Origin: an uncultured Oscillospiraceae bacterium
Lineage (GTDB): Bacteria; Bacillota; Clostridia; Oscillospirales; Oscillospiraceae
Assembly (NCBI GenBank): GCA_934597175.1
Contig: CAKTQR010000001.1
Span: 1 to 64,000 of the forward strand
Direction of reading: 5' to 3'
Length of the DNA: 64,000 nt
Numbering within the stretch: position 1 is the stretch's first letter; every line of letters begins with the position of its first letter. The notes beneath the pieces were generated by a model. It had not been told where the DNA came from, searched no databases, and saw only the letters and a program-made list of their open reading frames with translations. Shown here piece by piece: positions 1 through 7,693 of this stretch. The position numbers and the translations under genes are program-made.

Positions 1-167
1 GCCCGTTTTGTTCCATACAAGCTAAAAAATCCCGATTTGCATTGCAAATCGGGATTTTTTTGCTTGTTGCCGGCAGCAAGTGCGCCGTCGGCAAAGGACT
101 TTGCCAGCGTCTCGGAATTGCCGCCCTTGCGAGGGTTCGAGGAAATAATAAGGACTTTTTTGCTCAT
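1..167 (-). pseudogene. Truncated start of a flavodoxin-fold NADPH-dependent FMN reductase
   Basis: Reading leftward from an ATG at 165-167, the first residues are MSKKVLIISSNPRKGGNSET, followed by an alanine-rich helix. This is the usual opening of NADPH-dependent FMN reductases and iron-sulfur flavoproteins, where S-x-P-R-x-G-G-N-S binds the FMN phosphate. After about residue 37 the family resemblance stops: the frame runs straight into the strong terminator palindrome at 24-60 and encodes unrelated residues to the window edge. A 3' deletion, or replacement of the gene body by a terminator-bearing segment, is the simplest reading. The true 3' side is outside the window, so an assembly break cannot be excluded. 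Confidence 0.6.
24..60. terminator. Bidirectional Rho-independent terminator
   Basis: A near-perfect palindrome has A-rich left and T-rich right flanks around the stem ATCCCGATTTGC / GCAAATCGGGAT. It would end transcription on either strand. It lies inside the reading frame of the truncated flavoprotein, which supports that gene being broken. Confidence 0.85.
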
Positions 168-210
168 GTTATACCTCGCAAATGGTCTTTTTGATCTATA
201 AAACAAACGG

Positions 211-1137
211 TCAAACCGTCTCTAAGTAATGTAGCCTGCCGAAAAGCGGCTTTTGATCAGGTTCATACGGGCAATCGGCCTTTTTGTCGCAGTATAGGGT
301 TTTGGACGAAAATAGCCGTGAGCGGATGACGAGCACATTGCCCCGTGATGCCATTTTCAGCACCATTTCGCACAGGTCGAAGCATGACAGGCTCCAATGT
401 GTTATCTCGGTCTTGCGCCTGATGCTTATATATCCGTCGCCGTCATCAAGCAGCAGCTCCACAAAATAGCCACCATACAACCGCCAATTTAAAAGCTCGC
501 CGTCAAGCTCAAGCTCGCCGCACAGGTCAGGAATTTTGAGCATTTCATCAAACAGTTCGCCCGTCGTGAACGGCAGCTTTGTCATGAACGGGTTATCGTC
601 ATATTCGAAAGCGTCATCATAACTCCATGTAACATAAATGTCGTCCGACAGCGGTGTTGCGGTCAGGTCGTCGGCAGTTACTATTCGCCTTTCAACGAGC
701 AATTTTATCGGTAAATCGTCAGAATTTTGAAGCTTTCCGAGCATTTGTGAAAACTCATTATCATAATCCACAAAATCTCCGTCATAACCGAGAAGCCACT
801 TTTTCTGCTCCTCATCCCATTCGATTTGGTCGTAATAAGGAAGCAAGAATAAAGTGTTGTTATAGACAAAACAGCCTAACTCATTTGATATACGCTTGTA
901 CTCTATCGGCAGCCTGCGGTGCATTACTGTCTCATAAAAACGATACTCGGCTGAATCAACGATGCCATCGCAGAATTTTTCATTAAACCGCTTGTAATAA
1001 AAAGAGTTTTTGTATTCTTTCTTTTCTCTTGGTCTTTCAAAAAAGACATACAAGCCGACAGCGATAAGTATAAAGGGAGAAAGCAGAGTGGCAAGCAGAA
1101 TCAAGAGGATATTAGTATACCATTTGTCGTTTTCCAT
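211..1137 (-). CDS. Unrecognised N-terminally membrane-anchored protein, 308 aa
   Basis: I do not recognise this protein. One hydrophobic segment at about residues 8-32 is followed by a charged stretch (E-R-P-R-E-K-K), suggesting a single-pass anchor with the remaining ~275 residues in the cytoplasm. The soluble part is acidic, rich in Asp, Tyr, Phe and Trp, and has no P-loop, metal cluster or repeat that I can name. The ATG at 1137 has GGAGG about 10 bases upstream and a sigma-A-like promoter at 1161-1189. It appears to be a single-gene unit behind the tRNA-Gly terminators. Codon use looks like that of its neighbours, so there is no clear sign of recent transfer. Confidence 0.75.
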   Translation of the reverse strand: MENDKWYTNILLILLATLLSPFILIAVGLYVFFERPREKKEYKNSFYYKRFNEKFCDGIVDSAEYRFYETVMHRRLPIEYKRISNELGCFVYNNTLFLLPYYDQIEWDEEQKKWLLGYDGDFVDYDNEFSQMLGKLQNSDDLPIKLLVERRIVTADDLTATPLSDDIYVTWSYDDAFEYDDNPFMTKLPFTTGELFDEMLKIPDLCGELELDGELLNWRLYGGYFVELLLDDGDGYISIRRKTEITHWSLSCFDLCEMVLKMASRGNVLVIRSRLFSSKTLYCDKKADCPYEPDQKPLFGRLHYLETV

Positions 1138-1160
1138 TGTCTGTATCCCTCCTTTTCTTC

Positions 1161-1189
1161 ATTGTAGCATAGATAAAGGAAAAAGCCAA
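1161..1189 (-). promoter_or_regulatory. Sigma-A-type promoter of the 308-aa gene
   Basis: On the minus strand TTGGCT, a 17-base spacer and TACAAT occur with TGC directly before the -10 (extended -10). The expected start is about 20 bases before the ATG at 1137. It overlaps the second hairpin downstream of tRNA-Gly. Confidence 0.6.
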
Positions 1190-1209
1190 TTGCAAAAGCA
1201 ATCGACTTT
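1179..1209 (-). terminator. Second, weaker hairpin downstream of tRNA-Gly
   Basis: On the minus strand AAAAGTCGATTGC, loop TTTT and GCAATTGGCTTTTT can pair fully if two G-U pairs are allowed, and the 3' arm ends in a T-run. It follows the main tRNA terminator and may act as a backup. It overlaps the -35 of the next promoter. Confidence 0.5.
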
Positions 1210-1227
1210 TGTAAACAGTGGAAAAGT

Positions 1228-1259
1228 AAAAAGCAAGCATCGTAAGATGCTTGCTTTTT
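1228..1259 (-). terminator. Terminator of tRNA-Gly
   Basis: The stem AAGCAAGCAT / ATGCTTGCTT is flanked by A and T runs and begins immediately after the encoded CCA end of the tRNA on the minus strand. The core GCAAGCATC is identical to the core of the ssrA terminator at 62394-62430. Confidence 0.85.
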
Positions 1260-1334
1260 GGAGCGGGCAACGAGACTCGAACTCGCTACCTCCACCTTGG
1301 CAAGGTGGCGCTCTACCGGATGAGCTATGCCCGC
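1259..1334 (-). tRNA. tRNA-Gly (anticodon GCC), CCA encoded
   Basis: The minus strand folds as a cloverleaf: acceptor GCGGGCA paired with TGCCCGC, D-arm with AGCTC and GAGC, anticodon arm CACCTTGCCAAGGTG with GCC in the loop, and a T-arm with GTTCGAGTC. The discriminator T is followed by an encoded CCA. A promoter with a consensus -35 lies just upstream at 1351-1378. A hairpin directly downstream ends the transcript. Confidence 0.95.
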
Positions 1335-1350
1335 ACACGGAACATTTGAT

Positions 1351-1378
1351 ATTCTACCACACAAATCGGATTTGTCAA
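1351..1378 (-). promoter_or_regulatory. Promoter of tRNA-Gly
   Basis: TTGACA, a 16-base spacer and TAGAAT lie about 17 bases upstream of the mature tRNA 5' end. The spacer and the edge of the -35 contain a perfect 7+1+7 dyad (ACAAATC / GATTTGT at 1361-1375). No terminator separates this from the yitT-like gene upstream, so read-through from the topoisomerase operon is possible. Confidence 0.7.
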
Positions 1379-1404
1379 GCAAAACTTTCATGTTCCGGAT
1401 AAAT

Positions 1405-2274
1405 TCATCTGAAATCGGCAATATCTCCGAAGCCCTTGCCGAAAACATTCTTGGCGTCGGTGATGATGAAAAAGGCGTTTTCGTCGATATTCTTTATCAT
1501 CTTTCTGATATCGGCTATCTGCGTGCGCTTGACGACGCACAGCAGCACCTGCTTGTTCTGGTGCGAATATGCGCCCTCGCCCTCAAGAATGGTGACGCCA
1601 CGGTGCAGGCGGTCGGTGATATCGGTCACGAGCTGGTCGCTCTTTTCGCTGATGATATAGCACACACTGGAGTTATCGATGCCGTACAGCACGAGGTCAA
1701 TGACCTTGGACACGACAAACATGGTAATGACGGCGTACATCGCAGACTCGACCTTGTTGAAAATGGCTGCAAATGCAACGATTATCACACAGTCGGTTAT
1801 GAGAACAACAGTGCCGAAGTTGAGGTACGGAAACTTGAGCCTGATAAACTTTGCGATGATATCCGTGCCGCCCGTGGTCGCACCGGCGTAGTAGATGATG
1901 CCGAGGCCGAGCCCCTTGACAGCACCGCCGATTATGCAGGCAAGCAGCATATCGTTCGTCGGCGATATCGACAGCAGCGCAAACAGGTCAACGAACACTG
2001 ACGAGAGCAGCATGCCGACCAGCGAGCCGACGATAAACCCCGTGCCGAAATAACGCCACGCTATGATAAACAGCGGGATGTTGAGGATGATGGTGAGCAG
2101 GCCGACCGGCAGCTTGGTCAGCAAATTGATTATCATTGCGATACCGCTGACGCCGCCGACGATTATCGAGTTCGGGTACAGGAAGAACTGGAAGCCCGCC
2201 GCAAACAGTGCAGCGCCGACGATGATAAGTAGATATTTTAATACAAATGCTTTGATTTTCTTGTTTTTAATCAT
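1405..2274 (-). CDS. YitT family membrane protein (DUF161/DUF2179), 289 aa
   Basis: The N-terminal ~190 residues contain about five or six membrane segments with the family signature around NSIIVGGVSGIAMI and AGATTGGTDIIAK. The C-terminal ~90 residues form the soluble DUF2179 domain (VCYIISEK, HRGVTILEGEGAYS). The length fits the YitT/YxkD group found in several copies in Firmicutes. The molecular function of the family is unknown. It follows the topoisomerase subunit A gene by 10 bases and is probably the last gene of that operon. No terminator is visible between it and the tRNA-Gly promoter. Confidence 0.9.
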   Translation of the reverse strand: MIKNKKIKAFVLKYLLIIVGAALFAAGFQFFLYPNSIIVGGVSGIAMIINLLTKLPVGLLTIILNIPLFIIAWRYFGTGFIVGSLVGMLLSSVFVDLFALLSISPTNDMLLACIIGGAVKGLGLGIIYYAGATTGGTDIIAKFIRLKFPYLNFGTVVLITDCVIIVAFAAIFNKVESAMYAVITMFVVSKVIDLVLYGIDNSSVCYIISEKSDQLVTDITDRLHRGVTILEGEGAYSHQNKQVLLCVVKRTQIADIRKMIKNIDENAFFIITDAKNVFGKGFGDIADFR

Positions 2275-2284
2275 AATAAAGCCC

Positions 2285-4522
2285 TCAGTTTATAAGTGAC
2301 AGCTGCTCCTCTCCCCTGTCCTCGTCCTTAAGCAGCGCACCGGCTGCCGGGAGACTGCGGACACGGTAGCGGGAGACATTCTTTATTACGGTCGATTCCA
2401 GCTGCGCCGCCGAGTTAAGTTTATGATTTTTCTTCAAACTCATTCCCGTAACGCCCTGCGTTGTACGGCTGGTCTTGAGCTGCAAAAGTGAGGTGTTGAA
2501 CACGAGCGCCCTGCCGTCGGTCGAGAACATGGCAACATTGATATCCTCAGTTATCGGCATAACCTCGACAAGCGGGCTCTTGTCGGAATAGGCGTTTATG
2601 AGCTTCTTGCGATTGGTCTTGGTCTCATACGCCGACATTTCGAGCCTTGCTATCTTGCCGTTTTCAAAGAACAGCAAAAGCTGCTTTTTATAGTCGCCCG
2701 GGCAAATGACGCTCATGATGCGCTCGCCATCCTCCATCTCAAGCCTCGTCGGCAGGTAAACGCCGAGGTCGGAGGCCTTGGTGTTGTCAAAGTCGGATAG
2801 CTTCGTTTTGTACACACGCTGCTGATCGGTGAATATCAAAAGCTCAGTGCGGTTTGACGACTCAAAGGACATTTTGAGTCCGTCCCCGTCCTTGAACTTC
2901 TGTTCACTGTTCATACGCAGCGACAGCGGGGTTATCTTCTTAAAGTAGCCTTCGTTCGAGATAAACACCGTGACGGGGTAATCCTCGACAAGCTCGGTTT
3001 CCTCGAACTCCTCTATCTCGTTTGCGTACACGATGCCCGTTCTGCGGGGGCTGGGGTATTTTTTGGTCACATGCTTGAGCTCATTAACAATGATGCTCTT
3101 TATCTTGCGGCGGCTCTTAAGGGTCTCCTCAAGCTCCTCTATCGCCTTTTCGAGCTCCTCGGTCTCAGACACACGCTTAAGGATATACTCCCTGTTTATA
3201 TTGCGCAGCTTTATCTCCGCAACATACTCGGCCTGCACCTTGTCGATACCAAAGCCCATCATGAGGTTAGGCACGACCTCGGCTTCAAGCTCGGTATTTC
3301 GGATTATTGCGATCGCCTTGTCGATATCGAGGAGTATCTTCTCAAGGCCCTTGAGAAGGTGCAGCTTGTCCTTTTTCTTGGACAGGTCAAAATACACACG
3401 GCGGCGGACGCACTCCATGCGCCATGCGCACCACTCGCTTAGTATCTCCCTCACGCCCATGACCTTGGGGTTGCCGGCAACAAGGATGTTGAAATTACAC
3501 GGGAAGCTGTCCATAAGCGGGGTGAGCTTAAACAGCTTCTGCATGAGCTTTTCAGGGTCGGTGCCACGCTTGAGGTCGATGGCGAGCTTCAGACCGCTGA
3601 GGTCAGTTTCGTCTCGCATGTCGTTGATCTCACGCACCTTGCCGGCCTTTATGAGCTCTGCGACCTTATCGACGATGGCTTCGGTCGTGGTGGTATAGGG
3701 TATCTCGTATATCTCAATGATATTTTCCTTTTGCACATAGCGCCAGCGGGCTCTGACCTTGAAACTGCCGCGGCCGGTGTTATAGATATTCTCCATCTCC
3801 GTGCGGTCGTAGACTATCTCGCCACCGGTGGAGAAATCGGGCGCAGGCATGGTCAAGAGCAGGTCGCACTCGGGATCGGATAGATACTCTATCGTCGTGC
3901 GGCAGACCTCTTCGAGGTTAAAGCCGCAGATCTGGCTTGCCATGCCGACAGCGATGCCGGTGTTGCTCGACACGAGCACATTGGGAAACGAGGTCGGCAG
4001 GAGCGTCGGCTCTTTCATGCTGCCGTCGTAGTTATCGACAAACTCGACGGTGTCCTGATCGATATCGCCGAAAAGCTCGGCGCATATGTCAGCCAGCTTT
4101 GCCTCGGTATAACGGGAGGCGGCAAAGGACATGTCTCTTGAGTACACCTTGCCGAAGTTTCCCTTGGAGTCGACAAACGGGACGAGCAGCGCATCGTTGC
4201 CCTTGGAAAGGCGCACCATGGTCTCGTATATCGCCGAGTCGCCGTGCGGGTTAAGGCGCATCGTCTGACCGACGATGTTGGCGCTCTTTGTGCGTTTGCC
4301 GGTCAGCAGTCCCATCTTGTACATGGTGTACAACAGCTTTCTGTGCGAGGGCTTGAAGCCGTCTATCTCGGGGATAGCTCGGGAGATGATAACGCTCATC
4401 GCATAGGGCATATAGTTTTGCTCCAGCGTCTCGGTTATCGGCTGCTCCAAGACCTCGGCTCTGAGGCCGATAACATTGGGATTATTGAATTTTTTATGTT
4501 CGGGAGCTTGTTTTTTAGCCAT
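2285..4522 (-). CDS. parC: Type IIA DNA topoisomerase subunit A (ParC/GyrA-like), 745 aa
   Basis: This is the breakage-reunion subunit, which cuts and rejoins both DNA strands through a tyrosine ester. The winged-helix core includes Y138 in the context AASRYTE; most family members have AAMRYTE. It continues with the tower and the long coiled-coil gate (about residues 370-490), then a C-terminal region with beta-pinwheel-like repeats (R-x-T-Q-G-V near the end). Where gyrases carry the GyrA box (Q-R-R-G-G-K-G) this protein reads E-Q-K-F-K-D-G-D-G, so the DNA-wrapping motif looks degenerate and decatenase or topoisomerase IV activity is the better guess. It shares an operon with the B subunit and a small zinc-ribbon protein. 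The parC symbol is by similarity only. Confidence 0.85.
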   Translation of the reverse strand: MAKKQAPEHKKFNNPNVIGLRAEVLEQPITETLEQNYMPYAMSVIISRAIPEIDGFKPSHRKLLYTMYKMGLLTGKRTKSANIVGQTMRLNPHGDSAIYETMVRLSKGNDALLVPFVDSKGNFGKVYSRDMSFAASRYTEAKLADICAELFGDIDQDTVEFVDNYDGSMKEPTLLPTSFPNVLVSSNTGIAVGMASQICGFNLEEVCRTTIEYLSDPECDLLLTMPAPDFSTGGEIVYDRTEMENIYNTGRGSFKVRARWRYVQKENIIEIYEIPYTTTTEAIVDKVAELIKAGKVREINDMRDETDLSGLKLAIDLKRGTDPEKLMQKLFKLTPLMDSFPCNFNILVAGNPKVMGVREILSEWCAWRMECVRRRVYFDLSKKKDKLHLLKGLEKILLDIDKAIAIIRNTELEAEVVPNLMMGFGIDKVQAEYVAEIKLRNINREYILKRVSETEELEKAIEELEETLKSRRKIKSIIVNELKHVTKKYPSPRRTGIVYANEIEEFEETELVEDYPVTVFISNEGYFKKITPLSLRMNSEQKFKDGDGLKMSFESSNRTELLIFTDQQRVYKTKLSDFDNTKASDLGVYLPTRLEMEDGERIMSVICPGDYKKQLLLFFENGKIARLEMSAYETKTNRKKLINAYSDKSPLVEVMPITEDINVAMFSTDGRALVFNTSLLQLKTSRTTQGVTGMSLKKNHKLNSAAQLESTVIKNVSRYRVRSLPAAGALLKDEDRGEEQLSLIN

Positions 4523-4537
4523 TTAGAATTTTTCCTT

Positions 4538-4819
4538 TCAACGCTTGCCCTTTTTCTTTACACCGGTCTCAAAGCTCCGGCGGCACTTGGGACAATGCGT
4601 AGCCTTGAACAGCCCCAGATACACGACCTTTCCGCAGTAGGGGCATTTGCAGAAAAGAAGGACGACAACGAAGGACATCACAAAGCACACAAGCGAGAGC
4701 ACCGCCGAATACATGGGCAGCGCAGTGCCGCTGCCGTTTGTGATAACGCCCACAACACCGAACAGGACGCACAGCACAAGCAGGAACTTAACGAGATTTC
4801 TGGCTCTGTCAAATTTCAT
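4538..4819 (-). CDS. Small two-TM protein with a C-terminal zinc ribbon, 93 aa
   Basis: Two hydrophobic helices at about residues 9-27 and 36-57 are followed by a four-cysteine ribbon (C59-P-Y-C62 and C76-P-K-C79) and a basic tail (KKKGKR). The predicted topology places a small zinc-binding knuckle on one membrane face. It lies between the two topoisomerase subunit genes with gaps of 15 and 11 bases, so it is very likely co-translated with them. The function is unknown; a link to topoisomerase activity is suggested only by position. Confidence 0.75.
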   Translation of the reverse strand: MKFDRARNLVKFLLVLCVLFGVVGVITNGSGTALPMYSAVLSLVCFVMSFVVVLLFCKCPYCGKVVYLGLFKATHCPKCRRSFETGVKKKGKR

Positions 4820-4830
4820 GTCCGCACCTC

Positions 4831-6825
4831 TTATGATATATCCGCCATGTCAAGATACAGGTATCCGTTCTCGGCGATGTGATTTTTTCTGCCCGCAAGG
4901 TCGTCGCCAAGCAGCAGGTCAAACATCTGCGACATGCGCTCGGCATCCTCGGGCATGACCTTTATGAGCCTACGTGTCTCGGGATTCATAGTGGTCATCC
5001 ACATCATGTCCGGGTCGTTTTCACCAAGGCCCTTGCTGCGGTTGATGCCGGCTTTAGCGCCGTTAAGCGACGCAACGATATCCGCCTTTTCCTTGTCGGA
5101 GTAGGCAAAATAGGTTTTGCCCCTGCTCTCTATCTCATACAGCGGAGACTCTGCGATATACACAAAGCCCTCACTGATGAGCGTGGGCACGAGCCGGTAT
5201 ATCATGGTCAGTATCAGCGTTCTTATCTGGAAACCGTCGACATCGGCGTCGGTGCAGATGATGACCTTGTTCCAGCGCAGGTTGTTGATATCGAAGGCAT
5301 TTAGATCCTTTTGACCCTTGACCTGCACCTCAACGCCGCAGCCGAGGACTTTCAAGAGGTCGGTTATGATATCGCTTTTGAATATCCTCACATAATCGGC
5401 CTTGAGGCAGTTTAATATCTTGCCTCTGACGGGCATGATGCCCTGAAAATCAGCATCACGGGAAAGCTTACATGCGCCCAATGCCGAGTCGCCCTCGACG
5501 ATGTAAATCTCTCGCTTTTCGGGGTCTCTGCTGCGGCAGTCGACGAATTTCTGCACACGGTTTGCAATGTCGATGCTGCCGGAGAGCTTCTTTTTCATGC
5601 CGAGCCTTGTCTTTTCTGCCGCCTCACGGCTGCGCTTGTTGACAAGCACCTGCTCGGCGATCTTATCCGCCTCAGGCTTATTCTCGATGAAGTATATCTC
5701 CAGGCGTTCCTTGAAGAAATCTGTCATCGCTTCTTGGATAAAGCGGTTGGTTATCGCCTTTTTTGTCTGGTTTTCATATGAGGTCTGCGTGGAAAAGCAG
5801 TTTGTAACGAGCACCAAGCAGTCGGCGACATCCTGATAGCTTATCTTACTTTCGTTTTTCTGATACTTGCCTATCTTCTTTATGTATGCATCAATGGCGT
5901 AGACAAAGGCGTTTCTCGTCGCCTTTTCGGGTGCGCCGCCGTATTCCAGCCACGATGAGTTGTGGTAATACTCCGTGAGGCTCACCTTATTGGAAAAGCA
6001 GAACGCTGCCGAGAGCTTGACCTTGTACTCGGGCTTGTCCTCACGGTCACGGCCACGGCGCTCTGCGCTTATGAAATACGGCGAAGTGAGCGGATTATCG
6101 GCCGCTATCTCATGGACATAGTCTAAGATACCGTTTTCGTACACATAGTCCGTTACATCGAACTTATTGCCGTTCTGGTTGCGGAATCTAAAGGTTATAC
6201 CGGCGTTGACGACCGCCTGACGGTGCAGAACATCCTTGAAGAACTCCTCGGGGATATCGATATCCGTAAACACCTCAAGGTCGGGTCTCCACTTGATGGT
6301 CGTGCCGGTCTTTTTGCGGTCTGTTGGGCTTATCGTGAGCTCCTGACCCTTTCTGCCGACGACCTTGCCCTTTTTAAAGTGCAGCTCATATTTATTGCCG
6401 TCACGCCAGACGGTGACATCCATGTATTCCGAGGCGTACTGCGTTGCGCATGAGCCAAGGCCGTTAAGACCGAGGGAGTACTCATAGTTTTCGCCCTCGT
6501 TGTTTGAATACTTGCCGCCTGCGTAAAGCTCGCAGAAAACAAGTTCCCAGTTAAAGCGCTTCTCGTTTGCGTTCCAGTCGACCGGGCAGCCACGGCCAAA
6601 GTCCTCGACCTCTATCGATTTATCGGCGTAGCGGGTCAGCGTGATTAAATTGCCGTGCCCCTCACGAGCCTCGTCAATGGAGTTTGACAGTATCTCAAAC
6701 ACGGCGTGCTGACAGCCGTCAAGTCCGTCCGAGCCGAAGATAACGCCCGGGCGCTTTCTGACTCTGTCCGCTCCCTTGAGCTGAGAAATACTTTCATTAC
6801 CGTATTGTGCGGTGGTTTTACTCAT
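4831..6825 (-). CDS. parE: Type IIA DNA topoisomerase subunit B (ParE/GyrB-like), 664 aa
   Basis: This is the ATPase/TOPRIM subunit. The GHKL ATPase motifs are present: E-I-L-S-N-S-I-D-E-A near residue 42, then G-R-G-C-P-V-D and GLNGLGS. The transducer domain and TOPRIM follow, with EGDSALG near residue 442 and DADVDGFQIRTL near 523. The family usually has EGDSAGG and DGxHIRTL, so G-to-L and H-to-Q changes mark a divergent clade. The ATG at 6825 was chosen because GGGGAA lies 9 bases upstream and a promoter lies at 6899-6927; the in-frame extension to 6969 would start upstream of that promoter. It is the first gene of an operon with the small zinc-ribbon gene, subunit A and a yitT-like gene. 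Confidence 0.85.
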   Translation of the reverse strand: MSKTTAQYGNESISQLKGADRVRKRPGVIFGSDGLDGCQHAVFEILSNSIDEAREGHGNLITLTRYADKSIEVEDFGRGCPVDWNANEKRFNWELVFCELYAGGKYSNNEGENYEYSLGLNGLGSCATQYASEYMDVTVWRDGNKYELHFKKGKVVGRKGQELTISPTDRKKTGTTIKWRPDLEVFTDIDIPEEFFKDVLHRQAVVNAGITFRFRNQNGNKFDVTDYVYENGILDYVHEIAADNPLTSPYFISAERRGRDREDKPEYKVKLSAAFCFSNKVSLTEYYHNSSWLEYGGAPEKATRNAFVYAIDAYIKKIGKYQKNESKISYQDVADCLVLVTNCFSTQTSYENQTKKAITNRFIQEAMTDFFKERLEIYFIENKPEADKIAEQVLVNKRSREAAEKTRLGMKKKLSGSIDIANRVQKFVDCRSRDPEKREIYIVEGDSALGACKLSRDADFQGIMPVRGKILNCLKADYVRIFKSDIITDLLKVLGCGVEVQVKGQKDLNAFDINNLRWNKVIICTDADVDGFQIRTLILTMIYRLVPTLISEGFVYIAESPLYEIESRGKTYFAYSDKEKADIVASLNGAKAGINRSKGLGENDPDMMWMTTMNPETRRLIKVMPEDAERMSQMFDLLLGDDLAGRKNHIAENGYLYLDMADIS

Positions 6826-6898
6826 TTTCCAAAATTCCCCTTGAATACAACATCTTGTGCTTACTGACTTAATAATTCCTTGATAACTTAGATCATTT

Positions 6899-6927
6899 AG
6901 TATATTATAATTTTGCCAAAAAATCAA
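6899..6927 (-). promoter_or_regulatory. Promoter of the topoisomerase operon
   Basis: TTGATT, a 17-base spacer and TATACT on the minus strand give a leader of about 65 bases before the ATG at 6825. A perfect palindrome lies just upstream at 6944-6967. Confidence 0.6.
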
Positions 6928-6943
6928 GTACGGCAACAAAAAC

Positions 6944-6967
6944 GGGGACAGAGCGCACTCTGTCCCC
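6944..6967. repeat. Perfect palindrome, REP-like
   Basis: GGGGACAGAG, loop CGCA and CTCTGTCCCC form a 10-bp GC-rich stem flanked by AAAAC and AAAAAG. It lies upstream of the topoisomerase promoter in the divergent region of about 370 bases before yaaL and is not at a gene end. Its form resembles dispersed extragenic palindromes, but copy number cannot be judged from one window. The rest of 6970-7130 shows no gene. Confidence 0.6.
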
Positions 6968-7135
6968 AAAAAGCCGAGCCAAACCCGGCAGACGGAAAAA
7001 GTTTGAATGTTCTCATTATCACGGTGATAGGAGCTGTCATTCTGCCCGATTATATTTATCTCACGGGCACTTTTTTGCGTCTGATAATATTATGGCATGG
7101 ATTTTTCGTTATAACCGTGGTAATATATTGTCATA

Positions 7136-7167
7136 GCCGTTTAAACGGCGGACAGGCTGAATATAAT
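7136..7167 (+). promoter_or_regulatory. Candidate yaaL-bofA promoter with an overlapping 14-bp palindrome
   Basis: TTTAAA (7140-7145), a 16-base spacer and TATAAT (7162-7167) lie 30 bases before the yaaL start. The perfect palindrome GCCGTTTAAACGGC (7136-7149) covers the -35, which is where a repressor dimer could bind. A sporulation sigma promoter would be expected for bofA by analogy, but I could not find a convincing one. Confidence 0.45.
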
Positions 7168-7196
7168 AATGAGAAAAGATAAGGAGTTCTTTTCTC

Positions 7197-7406
7197 ATGA
7201 CTAAAAAGGAAGCTAAAGCACTCAAGGCAGAGTACAACAAGCGTGTTAAGGAAATGAAGGCGATTCGCTCGCAGCTACACTGCGCATATGCGGCGTTTGA
7301 TTCCGTTACCGATCCCGACATGATGGACGCCTGCATTTTTGAGATAAGTGCGCTCAAATCACGGTACAACTATGCCGTTGCAAACATAAAAAATCTAATG
7401 CAATAG
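7197..7406 (+). CDS. yaaL: YaaL-like (DUF2508) protein, 69 aa
   Basis: A short, charged, mostly helical protein with a Lys-rich start and the A-x-x-x-F-D-x-V-x-D-P-D-M region typical of YaaL/DUF2508 proteins. In Bacillus, yaaL lies directly before bofA, and here the next gene 9 bases downstream is bofA, which strongly supports the call. AAGGAG lies at a suitable distance before the ATG. The molecular function of YaaL is unknown. Confidence 0.75.
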   Translation: MTKKEAKALKAEYNKRVKEMKAIRSQLHCAYAAFDSVTDPDMMDACIFEISALKSRYNYAVANIKNLMQ

Positions 7407-7415
7407 GAGAAACAT

Positions 7416-7682
7416 ATGGATTATTTGAATCTTGCGGTCTATGTAGTTATCGGAGGACTGCTGCTGTGGCTGGTCATCAAGATCTTCGCAACACCGATAA
7501 AATGGGCGTTCAAGCTGCTGCTGAACGCAGTTTTGGGCTTTGTGATGCTGTTCGTGTTTAATTTCCTGGGCGGCTTTATCGGACTTAGTATCACCGTCGG
7601 CTGGGTAAGTGCAATAGTTGCCGGCGTGCTCGGCATCCCGGGGATCATATTGCTGCTGTTGGTTGAAAACTTCTTCCTCTAA
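7416..7682 (+). CDS. bofA: BofA family pro-sigma-K processing regulator, 88 aa
   Basis: A small membrane protein with two or three hydrophobic segments. The C-terminal region, with N-F-L-G-G-F-I-G-L-S-I-T-V and then A-G-V-L-G-I-P-G-I, matches BofA. In Bacillus, BofA sits in the outer forespore membrane with SpoIVFA and inhibits the intramembrane protease SpoIVFB, which processes pro-sigma-K. A pro-sigK gene is present in this window at 22172-22870, so the substrate of the pathway is encoded nearby. It is co-transcribed with yaaL and followed by a terminator. Confidence 0.9.
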   Translation: MDYLNLAVYVVIGGLLLWLVIKIFATPIKWAFKLLLNAVLGFVMLFVFNFLGGFIGLSITVGWVSAIVAGVLGIPGIILLLLVENFFL

Positions 7683-7693
7683 AATTACATAAC

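Noticed and set aside
1327..2001. A plus-strand frame opposite the YitT-family gene
   Set aside because: It begins in the tRNA-Gly sequence and is antisense to a clear membrane protein.
6826..6969. An N-terminal extension of the topoisomerase B subunit to 6969
   Set aside because: It would start upstream of the promoter at 6899-6927, covers AT-rich sequence and lacks a ribosome site, while the ATG at 6825 has one.
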